Source: Corinectria fuckeliana
Lineage: Eukaryota; Ascomycota; Sordariomycetes; Hypocreales; Nectriaceae
Assembly (NCBI GenBank): GCA_019137255.1
Contig: WPDH01000042.1
Coordinates: forward strand, 62,001-126,000
Length of the DNA: 64,000 bases
Reading direction: 5' to 3'
Positions 33,901-44,709 of the stretch are shown here, one piece after another. The notes beneath the pieces are model-generated. The model worked only from the letters and a program-made list of their open reading frames with translations. It was not told the origin of the DNA and searched no databases. Numbering within the stretch: position 1 is the stretch's first letter; each line of letters opens with the position of its first letter. Both the position numbers and the translations under genes were made by a program.

Positions 33901-34568
33901 GGTCAACGTCGTCGATCAATTTCGATGCTTTCGATATTGACGAACGCTTTGGCGACGACGGATTTGATGCGCACTCTATGGATCGCCTCGATGCTGCGTT
34001 CGACGGCCATGAACCCCCAATGTCCAAAACTACCGTGGTAAGGGAGCGACATTCTCCTAGGCGACGATCCGTCTTCTCCCCTGAAGATGACATATTCGGC
34101 AACTGGCCCGCAACCGACGGAACCTATCCGCCGAGTCGGTCGAGCCGCCCGAGAACGCCCGAGAATCGCTATCACAAAGCTCTTGATGTGTCCGGGGTTG
34201 TCCGTTCAGTCATGGAAGCCATGCAACATCGCTCGCAGCCCGAACAGGTTATCCCCAGCGATGGCAAAGTGCACTTCGATACCAACAGCCTCAAATCTTT
34301 AGTCAAGAGGGCAGGGGATCTACGGGATGCCTTGTCAGATATCATCCGCCGAGCCGACCAGATCACACAAAGTCCTGCCCGAACGCCCCGACACGAACGT
34401 CAACTAGAATCAAGCCCTGCGTTCACTCGTGTCTTCGATGACCCGGGCTCGAGCCCCCCACGACGTGTGGTTAGGAACCGGGGAAACAACTCTCTCAGGG
34501 AGACCCAATCAACGGAGAACTCGCCCTCAGGCCTGCCTCAACGGATGCAGATGATGACAGTCAGCTGA
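30908..34568 (+). CDS. Byr4/Bfa1-like regulator of septation (GAP subunit), putative
   Basis: Probable subunit of the two-part GTPase-activating protein that holds the septation or mitotic-exit GTPase in check at spindle poles. Exon 1 is 30908-30925 (MQAVPS) and exon 2 is 31182-34568, joined across a 256-nt intron (GTAAG..CTCTAG), giving 1134 residues. The protein is Ser/Pro/Arg-rich and low in complexity for ~650 residues. It then has two acidic tryptophan motifs, FDEDWAGDNDF near 660 and SEDWDDDFEF near 816, which resemble the repeated (E)DWDDDF-type motifs of Byr4. A helical segment follows (IREFSLLVNDLKRLCRHGRD, LWKEAEGIIALASP), and near the end a conserved-looking block (SLKSLVKRAGDLRDALSDII). 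A perfect 24-bp repeat pair lies at 33268-33315. The name rests on these motifs only. Confidence 0.65.
33268..33315 (+). repeat. 24-bp tandem duplication inside the Byr4-like gene
   Basis: Two 24-bp units differing at one base encode GNGSLEIN and GNGSPEIN, followed by a partial third unit GNV. The units are in frame, so the protein is lengthened rather than broken. Confidence 0.9.
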
Positions 34569-37389
34569 CTCCCTCGTTGAAGGCCACTCAACAGGTGCTC
34601 TGAGTACTTGCATGAGCGTGTACAAAATAATATTGTGGATTTCTGTTTGCATAGCGACGGTCTCAGGGGTCCAGGGTTTTTGTTCGATTACACATCCGGA
34701 AGGCTGAAAGGGTACGCTCGTCTCGATAGACGATGACCGACCTGAAGGAGCTGCAACATTATAGCAGTCTATTTCCCACGTCCGAATTTTTCAAACCCCG
34801 TCTGGATACGACTCTGCTCTTTTTGGCGGATGGTTTCGCTTCGACAACGCTTGGTTACGTTAGCCCTGCTACCTCAATGGCAGTGGATACTTGACGGCAT
34901 CCATACAACTCACGAAAATGTGATACAGCCACGGCTTGCACACCAGGCGGGCGGAACCCAAGAGGCAGACTTAGGGAGCATACATACACTCGACGCCCTT
35001 GATGAAGACACGCGCCTCCCCATTGACCCTTCCAAAACTACTAGGTAGACAGCACAAACAAACGCAAAGCGGTGGATGTCGGTACCTTGGTTCACACGGG
35101 TATGGCTCGTGAGGGTTGCCTTTTTAAAGGGTTTTTTTTTTCCTGTGTGTTGTTCCCTTTGTGTGGTACGAGGAAACGTCACCTTTCTTTTGTTATTAGT
35201 GTCTTCCTGGCACACCCTAATGCTTTGACGATTACTCGAGGATGGAAAAGGAGATGAGGATGAGAAGACGAAGCTATCCAGGCTCGAGAAGATAATGCCC
35301 TTCTCTCGAAAAGGAAGACCTTTTGGCCACGAACTCATACTTCGGGAAAGTGAGAAGAGAGAGAGGACTGAGAGGAGGAGGCTTACATGCATGCCACGAA
35401 AACAGCTCAAAGAAGAGCAAACAAGGACAACGAAGAAGAACACGCACACTACCAAAAAAAGCTACATGGATCGCCGGGGTTTCTTTTTTGCGACTTTTGG
35501 GGGTTTGGGATACATAAAGGCTGGCACGGGCTGGAACACACGGCAACGGGGGGGGGTGGGAAGGGATAGGTGTCGAGGGAGAAGGGGCAAGTGAAAAGGG
35601 CTTTCACGTCAAACTGGGCGTAAACTTGTACGCTTTTTGTTTGTTCTTTTATGATTGCATGCAAGGATAGAGCTTAACGGTCATGACGATTTATTACCTC
35701 ACAAGGACTGGCTTGACTAACTTGATTTGAATGATTGTGAATCGAGTTGACTAGGGGATATGTTTAGGTTGCTGCTACAGCGTTGGTGACTGGGCCATAC
35801 GGTAGTTGTACTCAGTTACGACGATGGAGGTAATCGCAGCCTTCGGACAGCCAACGGTGTAGCGATGACGAAACCTAGTCCAGATTGTCGTTTCTATGAG
35901 GTATGGGAAATATCAGACACGAACATTGAGCAATTGGCTATGAATGTCATTATGAAGTCACTTGTTATTCAAGCCCAAATGGTGATAACCTCGCCAGGAT
36001 TTAGAGACAGGCCGAGACACGCAAGGAAGAAGGGACCGATAAAGGGAACTTGATGCAGCAACTGGCTTGCAAGGATAACGAGCTAGATAGATGTAGGAAG
36101 CTGTGGGAAAGAACTGGGCTGTCAATGCGTCAGATTGTACCACCTTCATCTCGAGTCAGCAGCTCCTCTCCCTTATAGAAGAAACAGACAGCAAAGCCAC
36201 TACTAGAATTGACAAAACGTACGACATCCAAGATATATAGCTGTACATGGTAAAATCATCCCTCCCTCATCACCGCCAGCCCCCTTCGGCGCCCAACCCG
36301 ATTTATCCACACCGGCCCGTCGGGGGGACGTAAAAGCACCACCAACTAACTATCTACACCATCATCATCTCACGAGCACGAGCACGAGCACAACAGACCT
36401 AGACCTTCCTTTCCTTTCCTTCCCCCAGATCACATAACGCACCGCGGCAGAAAAAGTGGAACGCATGTTCGCATCGTCTCACACGGCCTGTTGTCATCTC
36501 AACACCACCCAGGGAGGGAGGCTCGTTGTGCTCAGGTGAAGTGATGTTTCTCCTGTTTCAGGCGTCCGGACATGCAAGGCCGGTTGCGGACATGGAATGC
36601 CGAACCACCAAACAAAAAATCCATAGGGAGAAGTAACACCACACCACAGCGACCCCTCGGCGGCGTCACAGGATGGACAAGGTTACCCCCCCCCCCCCCC
36701 CCCGGATTATCCATCCATCCCAACCAAACGGAGACGGACGTACGATTGACGAGGAACAGAACATGGCACGATGCAGCACGGTACTGCACGGCACAGCAAC
36801 GAGGACAGCCTGAGATAAGAAACAAACATGCCGACTGGTTGCGCTAGAAAGACGCCGATTCTCTTTTCCAGAAAGACGCCGACTCAATTTCAAAGTAGCT
36901 TGGTCAGAAAAGACCCCGACTGGCTAAGCATGGCAAGTAGCAAGTTTGAAGGAGCAACAGGGGCACGGCTAGATAGAAAGAGTGAAGAAGTAGCACACAA
37001 AAAAAGATTCCATCCTGTTTTTTACTTTCGCTGGCTAGAGGTACTTCAAAGGTACGTACGTGCGTAGATGTGGTGACGCTGGTATACAAGGATCGTAAAC
37101 CGAAATAAAGACAACTCCAGAGCCATAAACAATATCCCAAAGTCGCTTGCGTCATGCCACAAATCATCTGTGAGTTTGTACTGCACAGGTATTCCTTTCC
37201 AATTTTCCCGAGCATTTCCAATCATTTTCCAGGGAGCGGAGCACATGCCAGTGTCGGACCTCCCGTGCTTTGTAATTGTCGTCATCACCAGAAAATCCGA
37301 CCCCCGAAATCCCGAGGAATACCCCCAAGGATCCCCCAATCGAAACCCCACTCAACCCCCCCGCAGGTCCCAAGGTCAAGCGTTCTAGC
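34569..37389. other. 2.8-kb convergent spacer
   Basis: Lies between the 3' ends of the Byr4-like gene and the giant membrane protein gene. AT-rich around 35600-36260. It contains GAGCAC repeats (~36374-36392) and an 18-base C run at 36686-36703. No gene is supported. Confidence 0.5.
36686..36703. repeat. Poly-C run (18 bases)
   Basis: Eighteen consecutive C on the + strand in noncoding DNA. Its true length may be uncertain from sequencing. Confidence 0.9.
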
Positions 37390-40300
37390 TTACCAAAGCG
37401 AGACGAGAGACAAGCCCTGTCGGAGTGATTTGTCAAGCCAGGCCCTCTCCTCCTGCAGCGTCGCGCCTGCGGTGCCGGCCGCCATGGTAGCAGGGTCCGA
37501 GTTCCAGAGCGCCTGCGCGCTGAAGTCGCGGGGAGTCTCGCTGACGCTGGGCGCAAAGGCCGACACGGAGGACCCGTGGAAGACCGGCGGCGGAGGCCGG
37601 GGCTGCAACTTGACACCCCGGCGCAGCGTCTCCGACGAGGCGCGGAGTTGGTCATGGTCCAGCGCACCCGGAGTCGGAGTTAGCTCCAGGTAGCGATTGG
37701 CCGATGGTGAGGAAGATGGCTTCCACATGGAATTGTCATCCGCGGGGTCGGCGGCAGGGTCGGCCATGTCGTCACGGAGGGACCAGAGTTGGTAAGCAGA
37801 GGAAGGGGACTCGGAGGCGTCGAGCTCCTGGTCCTTGCTAGGGGCCTGGTCCAGGATGGTGGCAGTGGATGCCTGCGCCACTTGCAGGGCTTCGAGCCAC
37901 TGTGCCGGGGTGGCATCAACCCGACGAGACGGCTTCGTAGAGACGTCGTCGGACGTGACCGATGAGGCCACAGACGAGGCCACGGATGAAGCGACCGTCG
38001 AGGCCTTTGCAGCGTCGAAGGACTCGGTGTCCGTCGTCGACGATGCGACCGACGAGGCCCTCGGCTTGGTCGACGACACAGCCAGCCAGTCTAGCGCAAC
38101 TGGGGCAGGGGGCAGATCCCGCACAGACCAGAGGCTATCTGAGGTGAGTTTCGGCAGAGGCTCCTGCGAGATGCGCGGCTTGCGCTTGGTGTCCAGCGCG
38201 GCGGGTGCCTCGGTGGTAGTGCGGAAATTGGTGCGGCGGTGCTCCAGGCTGAACAGACCCTCCAGCACCAAGTCGTCAATCTCTTTCTGTTGCTTCAGCG
38301 CCGATGCTGCAGCGGCCGAATCCCATAGGGGAGCCTGGTTCCAGAGGTACGCAAGGCCAAAGTCCGCAAAGGCCTGCAGCGGAGCCCGGGGCTTGCGCTC
38401 CATGTGCAGCGCCGCCGGAGATAGCGCGGAAGTCCGGAACTCGGAGCGCCGATGGCTGAGGCTGAACAGGCCCACGGGTTCTTCGTCCTCGACGGTGGCG
38501 GGAGCAGGTGCCCACAAACTAAAACTGACAGCTGTGGGATCGATTACCTTGATGGCAGTCCACAGGGGTCCTTTGCCGCCGATGGTGACTGTCTTTGCGG
38601 GCCTTGTCCACATGGCCTGGCTTTCGATGGTGGCAACTTCAGCGTCCCTCTGCTTTACGCGCGGGGCTTCGTCCTGAACGGGGAGATAGGTCGCCCAAAT
38701 TTCCTCGTCGGGCTGGGCAAGACCGTGGGAAACTGGCTCGATGGCCTGGGGCGGCGTCCACATTCCGGGCAATGTGGTGGTCAATTCCTGGGGCTTCTGG
38801 GAGCCCCAGAGTCCATGGTGAGAAGGCTCCTCTGCCTTCTTGGGCGGCGACTGGATCCAAAGGGCGGCGCTCTGGAGAGTCGCGAGCTCCGACTTGCGAG
38901 GCACCGCGCGTGCAGTGTTGATGACGGGGAGGTAGGAACCCCAGAGGGCGGCGTCGGGTTGGGAGAGCCCCTTGGAGGGGCGCAGGATGGGAGCGCTTGG
39001 GGGGGACCACAGCATAGCCATTGAACCAACAACAAGCGATAAGTGATGAGCGTTCCTGAGCAGACTCTGTTGCTGGGGAACGATGAACTGGGACGGCAAT
39101 GGCAAGAAATTTGACAACGACAGTGGCGCGGTAAGTGATGTAGGTGATGATGAGAGGGAAGACTTGGAAAGGATGGCAGAGCTGGTGGAGGAGGCGGTTT
39201 GTATAAAAACGTCCTCGATGGCGTCGGCGGAGAAGTCGGTGGCGGCGGAAAAGGAAGAGGAGTCAGCGGAGGGCAGCAGAACCTGGCGGCGGGGTCGCTC
39301 CTCGGGATTCAATGTCCAGGTCGCGCCCGGGGTGTGTGAGCCAGGTGTGCCAGGGCCTGGGTGGGTTGTGTGGGTGCCGAAGTGGGTGCCAGGGTCGGTG
39401 ACAGGGCCAGAACGAGTGCGAGGGAGACTAGGGAGCGAGTGTGTCTGGAGCCGCTGGGGAAGATCTGTCTCATGAGCGGAGTTGGCCGTCGTCATTGGCG
39501 CGCCAGGCAATTGACAGCGACTCCGAGGCACAGACACGCTGCTTATTGAATCAACACCTCCTCCACCCTGTCCTCCACCTTGTCCTCCACCTTGTCCTCC
39601 ACCTTGTCCTCCGCCTTCAGCAAGCTCGGCCTTCGTCGGCGACTGGCCCTCCGCGGCATCGGTTGCCGAGTGCACACTGGCCTCGTCGGCGCCCGTGCAG
39701 ACCGTGGCCGTGGGCGTGACCGCCGTGGCCGCGCTCGCGCTCGTGCTCGCCTGCACCGCAGTCCTTTCGCGACCCTGCAAAAATCCGACAAACTGCCAAG
39801 GGTCCTGGCCCGTGGCCGTTGGCGTCGCCCTGGCGTGGGGGGCGTCGCTGTGTGGTGACGCGCCTGCAGCCTCTGGTGTCCTCGGGATCACTGCTGTGGC
39901 GTCCAACCTTGGTGCTTCTTTATTTGCCGGTAGTGGTGTCCTTGTCCTCAGGTGTGCTGGCGGCTCGGTCTCTGACGATGCGAAATTAGTAGTGATAACC
40001 CGCTGCGCTTCAGAATCGTCCCTCCTCACAAATTCTGCACCCTCACCCTCACCCTCAACCTCATTGGCGGGAAGCCCGGTAGCTCTGTCTTCTCCGCGCC
40101 GGTGGGGCGCCCTCTCGGTGGGGAAAAAGACGCTATCGCCGCCTCGCTCTTGGCTGGGCTTGAGAAGGCTGGCAATCTCCCACAGCACCGTCTCATCAAA
40201 CCCATCATCGTCGTCTTCGCTTTCCGACAAGCTGCCGTAGTCGCTGTCCCCATCTTCCGCCGCCTCGTAGTCGTCAAAGAACGATGTTGGAGTCGTTCCA

Positions 40301-43300
40301 TCCCCACCCTCCACACCCTCCACACCCTCCACCACCGGCAGCCCCCGCCCTTGCCCCGTAGTCATCGTACCAGCCATGGACATGACGGTTAAAGGCCTTG
40401 CTGGGGCAGACGCCATGTCTGACATCTCCCCCCAAGGAAATTGGAAAATCCCCAGAGTCCCGCGCCTATCGGGGAGCGGCTTTGGACTCTCTAGAATGTC
40501 TGGCAACAGCGTGACACGCTTGGCCTTCCGTGGGGGCCTTCGAACCGCTGGCCTACTGACCTCCTCCTTCACTACCTCCAGCTCGAGTTTGGCCTCGACT
40601 TCGGCCTCGACTTCGGCCTCGGCCTTTACCCCAGAAACGCCAGAGCCGGGACGCAGCGTGGATCGCCAGAGAGTGTGGTGCGAAAACCTACGCTCAGAAA
40701 CAGGCTTCACCCATAGATGTGAGCTCTCAATTGCAAGAGGTCCCAAGTCCTTGCAGACCCGACGTCGGACCACTTCTGTAGGATCCTGGTCTGGCCCAAT
40801 CTCTACAACGGCAGCTGTGGTGTCCGGAGCCCAAAGGAATGCATGTGTAGCCGCAGAAACAACTGCATCAGAGGAATTGGGGCGCCACAGCGTCTTGGCG
40901 AGAGTTGAATGCATGCTGCTGATATCTTCTTCGCATTCGTTCCTAGAGCCATTGATGTGTCGAGCGGCTGTTTCCCTCAACGAAACGGAAGGATTGGATA
41001 GACTCGAAACCACCTGCACGCTTTCAGTCTTTCTTGCCATAGTAGGAAGGTCTAATCGGATATCCATGAAGGCAGCCTGTTCTCGTGCCAATGTTGGCTG
41101 CGAGATACCGCCATTTGTGGTGTCCTGGGCTCGAGGTGAGGGGTGCTCAGGGTCGCTAACAACTTGTTCCGGGAGTAATTGCCGAGATTCTCGTTGCGTA
41201 GACATGACGGCTTGCAGGTAGGCTTCTCCCAATGGTGTCGCCAACGATGGCCTGCCGCTTCCATGCATGAAGTCCAGGCTTGGTGTAGCTCCAAGCGTCG
41301 ATTGCGAATCTCTAACCAATAGCGTATCCCGAAGTCCCTGCCATTGATCTTCCTGTTGGCCCAACTCTGTCTCGAGGTTGGCTAGGAGGGCCATCCTCTC
41401 CCCCCGATCACTGCCAGCAGATTCTCTGCCAAACTCCTCAAGTTTTCTCAACTGCTCCTGGATCACGGCTAGCGCATGTTCAGGAGATTCCAGCGGGGAT
41501 AGCTCGGATTGAGCAGCTATAGACACCAGGTTCGTCCTGCTGAGTAACAGCGGCGCAGGTGGAGGGACCTTTCGAGGCCTCTCAATTTGTCCTCGGTCCG
41601 AGAAAGTCGGACATTCTTCCCCGACCCGTCGGTGCCATCCATGATCACTCTCAACAGGCAGCTGCAATCCCTCTGCCTGCATCGTCCTCTGTGTAGGCTC
41701 GGCACCATGGTTGGCGGGGGACTCCGCCGTGACAGCCGAAACCCCCTTGTTCTCATCCCAGTCCAGTGGAGACACATTGGCCGCTGCGACTTCGGTCCCA
41801 TCCTGTGGCAGATGCAGCTGCGGCACCGCTGGCACATCGACGGCTCGGGCTTTTTGCAGATTGACTATTGTTACCGGGGAGTGGATTGATCCCCAATTGA
41901 TCGAAGCGTCGTCGTCTCTGCTCATGCCTTCGCTGTAGGGAGAAAACATGCTCAAGTCCTCGACCGGAAGAATAGGCGAGGACCGTCGATCAGTTGCCTT
42001 CTTAGATGAACTCCTCGGCACTGGCGCGTTGGTAGTAATCGGCATCATTTCGCTATTGTTCTCAGAGACAATTGACCTAGCTTGTGAGGAACCGGTGTTG
42101 TCTTGGGGCCGAGGGAAGTCTTCAAGCAAGACGGATATACTCAGAGTCGCCACCGAGGTCCTTGCTGAGCCGTCCGTCTGATGCGTGCCGCTACGCGGGG
42201 AGCTTGCCTCCACCTTGTCGCCCAGCAGCGTCATCGGCAGGATAGGCATCTCAGGCACAGACCTTGACCTTCTCCTAAGGCTCCCTGCTGTGCTCGATCT
42301 CGTACTGTCGCTTTCCGGGTAGAACTTGTCCATCTTTTCATCCCATGTCATGCTTTTTGTGTCCCCTAGCCGAGACCCAGGTAGGGCTCCGGCAGTTTTT
42401 GGTCGTAGCGGGAGTGGATGAAGTTTGTTGGGATCCCCGATCACTGGATATAACATTGACATCTTGCTCCGGGAAGGACCGTTGGAGAGTGATCGCTTGT
42501 GTTGATGCATATTCGGAGATCCTTCGGCAGGGAAGATGGCACGGTCAACCTCGGGCAGCCGGGGTATGGGCCTCGGCCGGTGAACCATTGAAGCAGCCCT
42601 TAGAAGCCTAGCCGGGGACATAATCGCCTTGTCCTTTGCAGAGTCCATGACACCTTTCACAGCAACAGGGTCGTTATACTCAATGGTCTTCATGAACATA
42701 ACTGTCTGCTCCTGAGATATCCCTTGGTCTTTTGTAGGCATCTGCATTCGACTTGCCCCAGGGTTGCTCGGTAAACCGGGCTTTGCGGGTGCCTTTACGA
42801 GCAGGTTCGCCCTCATCTGCCGCCCAGACGGTCGGACGGTAGGCTTGACGGAGTGTTGTTTCCGGGGGGAGGCCGGTTTTCGCATTTCCCCTGGAAGGGA
42901 GAAGTTGACGGCAGACGGGGGAAGCGGTGCCTTTGGGAGAGCCTTTGGAAATGAGGAGAGTCGAGGTTGCTGTAGAAAGTCTGTCCGAGCCGGGAATCGT
43001 GCTTGTTCTTGTCGGGCCTGATCATCATTCTGCGACTGGTGAGAGGAAGTCTTCGATCGGGACGCATCAACTGGCGATTGTCGAGGAGACCTTCGTCGCA
43101 GTTCTTCAATTCCAGGAGAGAGCATGGTGGAAGATGTCGTTGCTGTCGAGTTATCTTTGAAAGATTGCTCATGTACCGCCTTGGTCACTGCTCCAAAAGC
43201 ATTTGTGCTTGCTCTGGCCTCATCATCCAAGTTTAGCGACTTCCTCTTGACAGCCTTTGGGGGTATCGGTGGTGGTCGGAGCTCCATGTGAGGCGCAAGC

Positions 43301-44709
43301 GAGACCGAAGGCGCCGAAGCATGAGCTGTTTCCGTTCGATTCTTCTCGTTCTGGACTGCGGTGGCCAAGTCGACAGTGGGCATCTTTGTCATGACTTTTT
43401 GCTCACTGGCTTCGCTCAAGACAGGGTGCGAGATAATTAACTTCGTGCCCTTCTTCGTGGGACGCCGAGGTCGTTGTTCCTTGTTGACTTGTATGCTGAC
43501 CGGCAGTGTCTGAGACCTTATCGGAGGGAAGAACTGGCCTTGCACAGGGACGCCTCCAATTCCTGTCGTAGCTTGTCCAACATATGGCCTCGATATGAGA
43601 GGAAGGTTGGGGTTTGGAACCCCTGGTAGTGTCTTCAGTTGGGATACCTGCAGCTGGGACGCAGCTCTAAATGATGCAAGTGCCTCGTTCTTCACTTCCT
43701 CGTATCGGCTATGAGCCAGCGTAGAGTCGGCTGTCGACAGGTCTCGACTCTGTAGGTGTCGGGTTGGGTAAGCGTCTCGCTGTGCCGCATCTTCGGTTGG
43801 GCTGATGAACTTTTCTTTGGTGAATGTAAGGCTGTCCTTGAATAGTGTCAACAAACCTAGAGATGGTCAGTTGAAATGTTCTGATGAGAACAGATCGCAT
43901 ACCAATCAAGATCGAAAGACCTGTAGCAGGAACCGCGGTACGGGGTATCAAGTCGACTGATCCAATGCCCAGCATCAGAGGCGCGCTCATCTAATGATCT
44001 TGGTTAGGCCTCGAAATTGCAAATCCCCGTCCGAGCACTCACTCCCGTCCATATGCCTAAACCAACGATTATGAAAAAGGCTGCCCTGCTCCGGTTTGAG
44101 CTAGGCGTCTTTTGCTGTATGTCCTTGAGCAGCCCAAAGGAGACAAACCGAGCAAAAATGACGGTCGCGAAAGCCAAGTCGGCTACGAGCAGCATGACGC
44201 CGACGGACAAGACTGATGTGCTTGTAACGCAGACACTGTTGAGTTGCGGCCGCTGAAGTCCGACAAAGACGCCACCGAGAGTAAACCGTAGGAAGATAGC
44301 GCCTTGAGTGACAAGAGACTCGGCTGGCGTAACCCGATCATGATGGCCGACAGCCCAAATTATGGCTTGTTGTAGCGATACTCGAGCCCCTTGGTCGAAT
44401 AATGAGGCGAAGACGATGGCGATCTGACATCCGGATGATGATTGCGCGCTGATTAATGTAGTAATGAAATCTGTTTGAGCCCACAGGGCGGATGTAGCAA
44501 GGAAAATAACGAGGACCAGCCTCAGACCGTCTCGCAAGAGCGACGAGGTATGACCTTTGAGATAAAGAAAAGCAGCACCAGTGGCGGCATTGACAACCAT
44601 GCCACTGTTTCCTTTGATTAGCTCTCGTGAGTGTCTTGGTCTTGGTGGGCAGGTTGACTCACAATGAAAAGGCTGCAATCAAGGCCTGGGTATTGGTAGA
44701 GCTGGCCAT
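37390..44709 (-). CDS. Giant multi-pass membrane protein with long Leu-Trp-motif tail
   Basis: Function not recognised. Minus-strand exons 44709-44663, 44604-44043, 43990-43903 and 43856-37390 join in phase to 2387 residues. The first ~240 residues hold about six hydrophobic segments (MVVNAATGAAFLYL; LRLVLVIFLATSALW; QIAIVFASLF; GAIFLRFTLGGVFVGL; VLSVGVMLLVADLAFATVIF; AAFFIIVGLGIWTGMSAPL). Splicing at 44662-44605 and 44042-43991 is what makes this membrane part continuous. The remaining ~2150 residues are polar and low in complexity, rich in Ser, Pro and Ala. They contain about 21 short motifs of the type (A/S/P/G)-(L/M/I)-W, among them FLWAPD, AALWGSY, GLWGSQ, GMWTPP, EIWATY, PLWTAI, SLWAPA, YLWNQA, DSLWSVR, YQLWSLR, SMWKPS and a final VSLW at the very C-terminus. 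Low-complexity blocks include (GGGQ)n and (VEG)n. It is probably a fungal plasma- or organelle-membrane protein with a cytosolic tail. Confidence 0.85.
38158..38477 (-). repeat. Duplicated ~33-residue module in the giant membrane protein
   Basis: Two copies of a module reading GLFSLxHRRxxFRT..(8)..PAALxxxRKPR occur at ~38378-38477 and ~38158-38263, about 70 residues apart in the protein. The similarity is clear at protein level and weaker in DNA, indicating an old duplication. Confidence 0.8.
38600..38975 (-). repeat. Second duplicated module (QPDxxxWxxYLPV type)
   Basis: Two copies share GL(S/A)QPD..(L/I)W.(S/T)YLPV, then E(L/V)AT(L/I).S.A(L/M)W about twenty residues later. They lie at ~38846-38975 and ~38600-38730 within the tail of the giant membrane protein. 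Confidence 0.75.
39555..39613 (-). repeat. In-frame (GGGQ)n coding repeat
   Basis: Tandem 12-bp units (CCTCCACCTTGT on the + strand) encode four GGGQ repeats plus flanking Gly near residue 1650 of the giant membrane protein. The near-identical units suggest length variation between strains. Confidence 0.9.

Noticed and set aside
42345..43236. Plus-strand open frames opposite the giant membrane protein
   Set aside because: Shadow frames; the minus strand is continuously open for 2154 codons.
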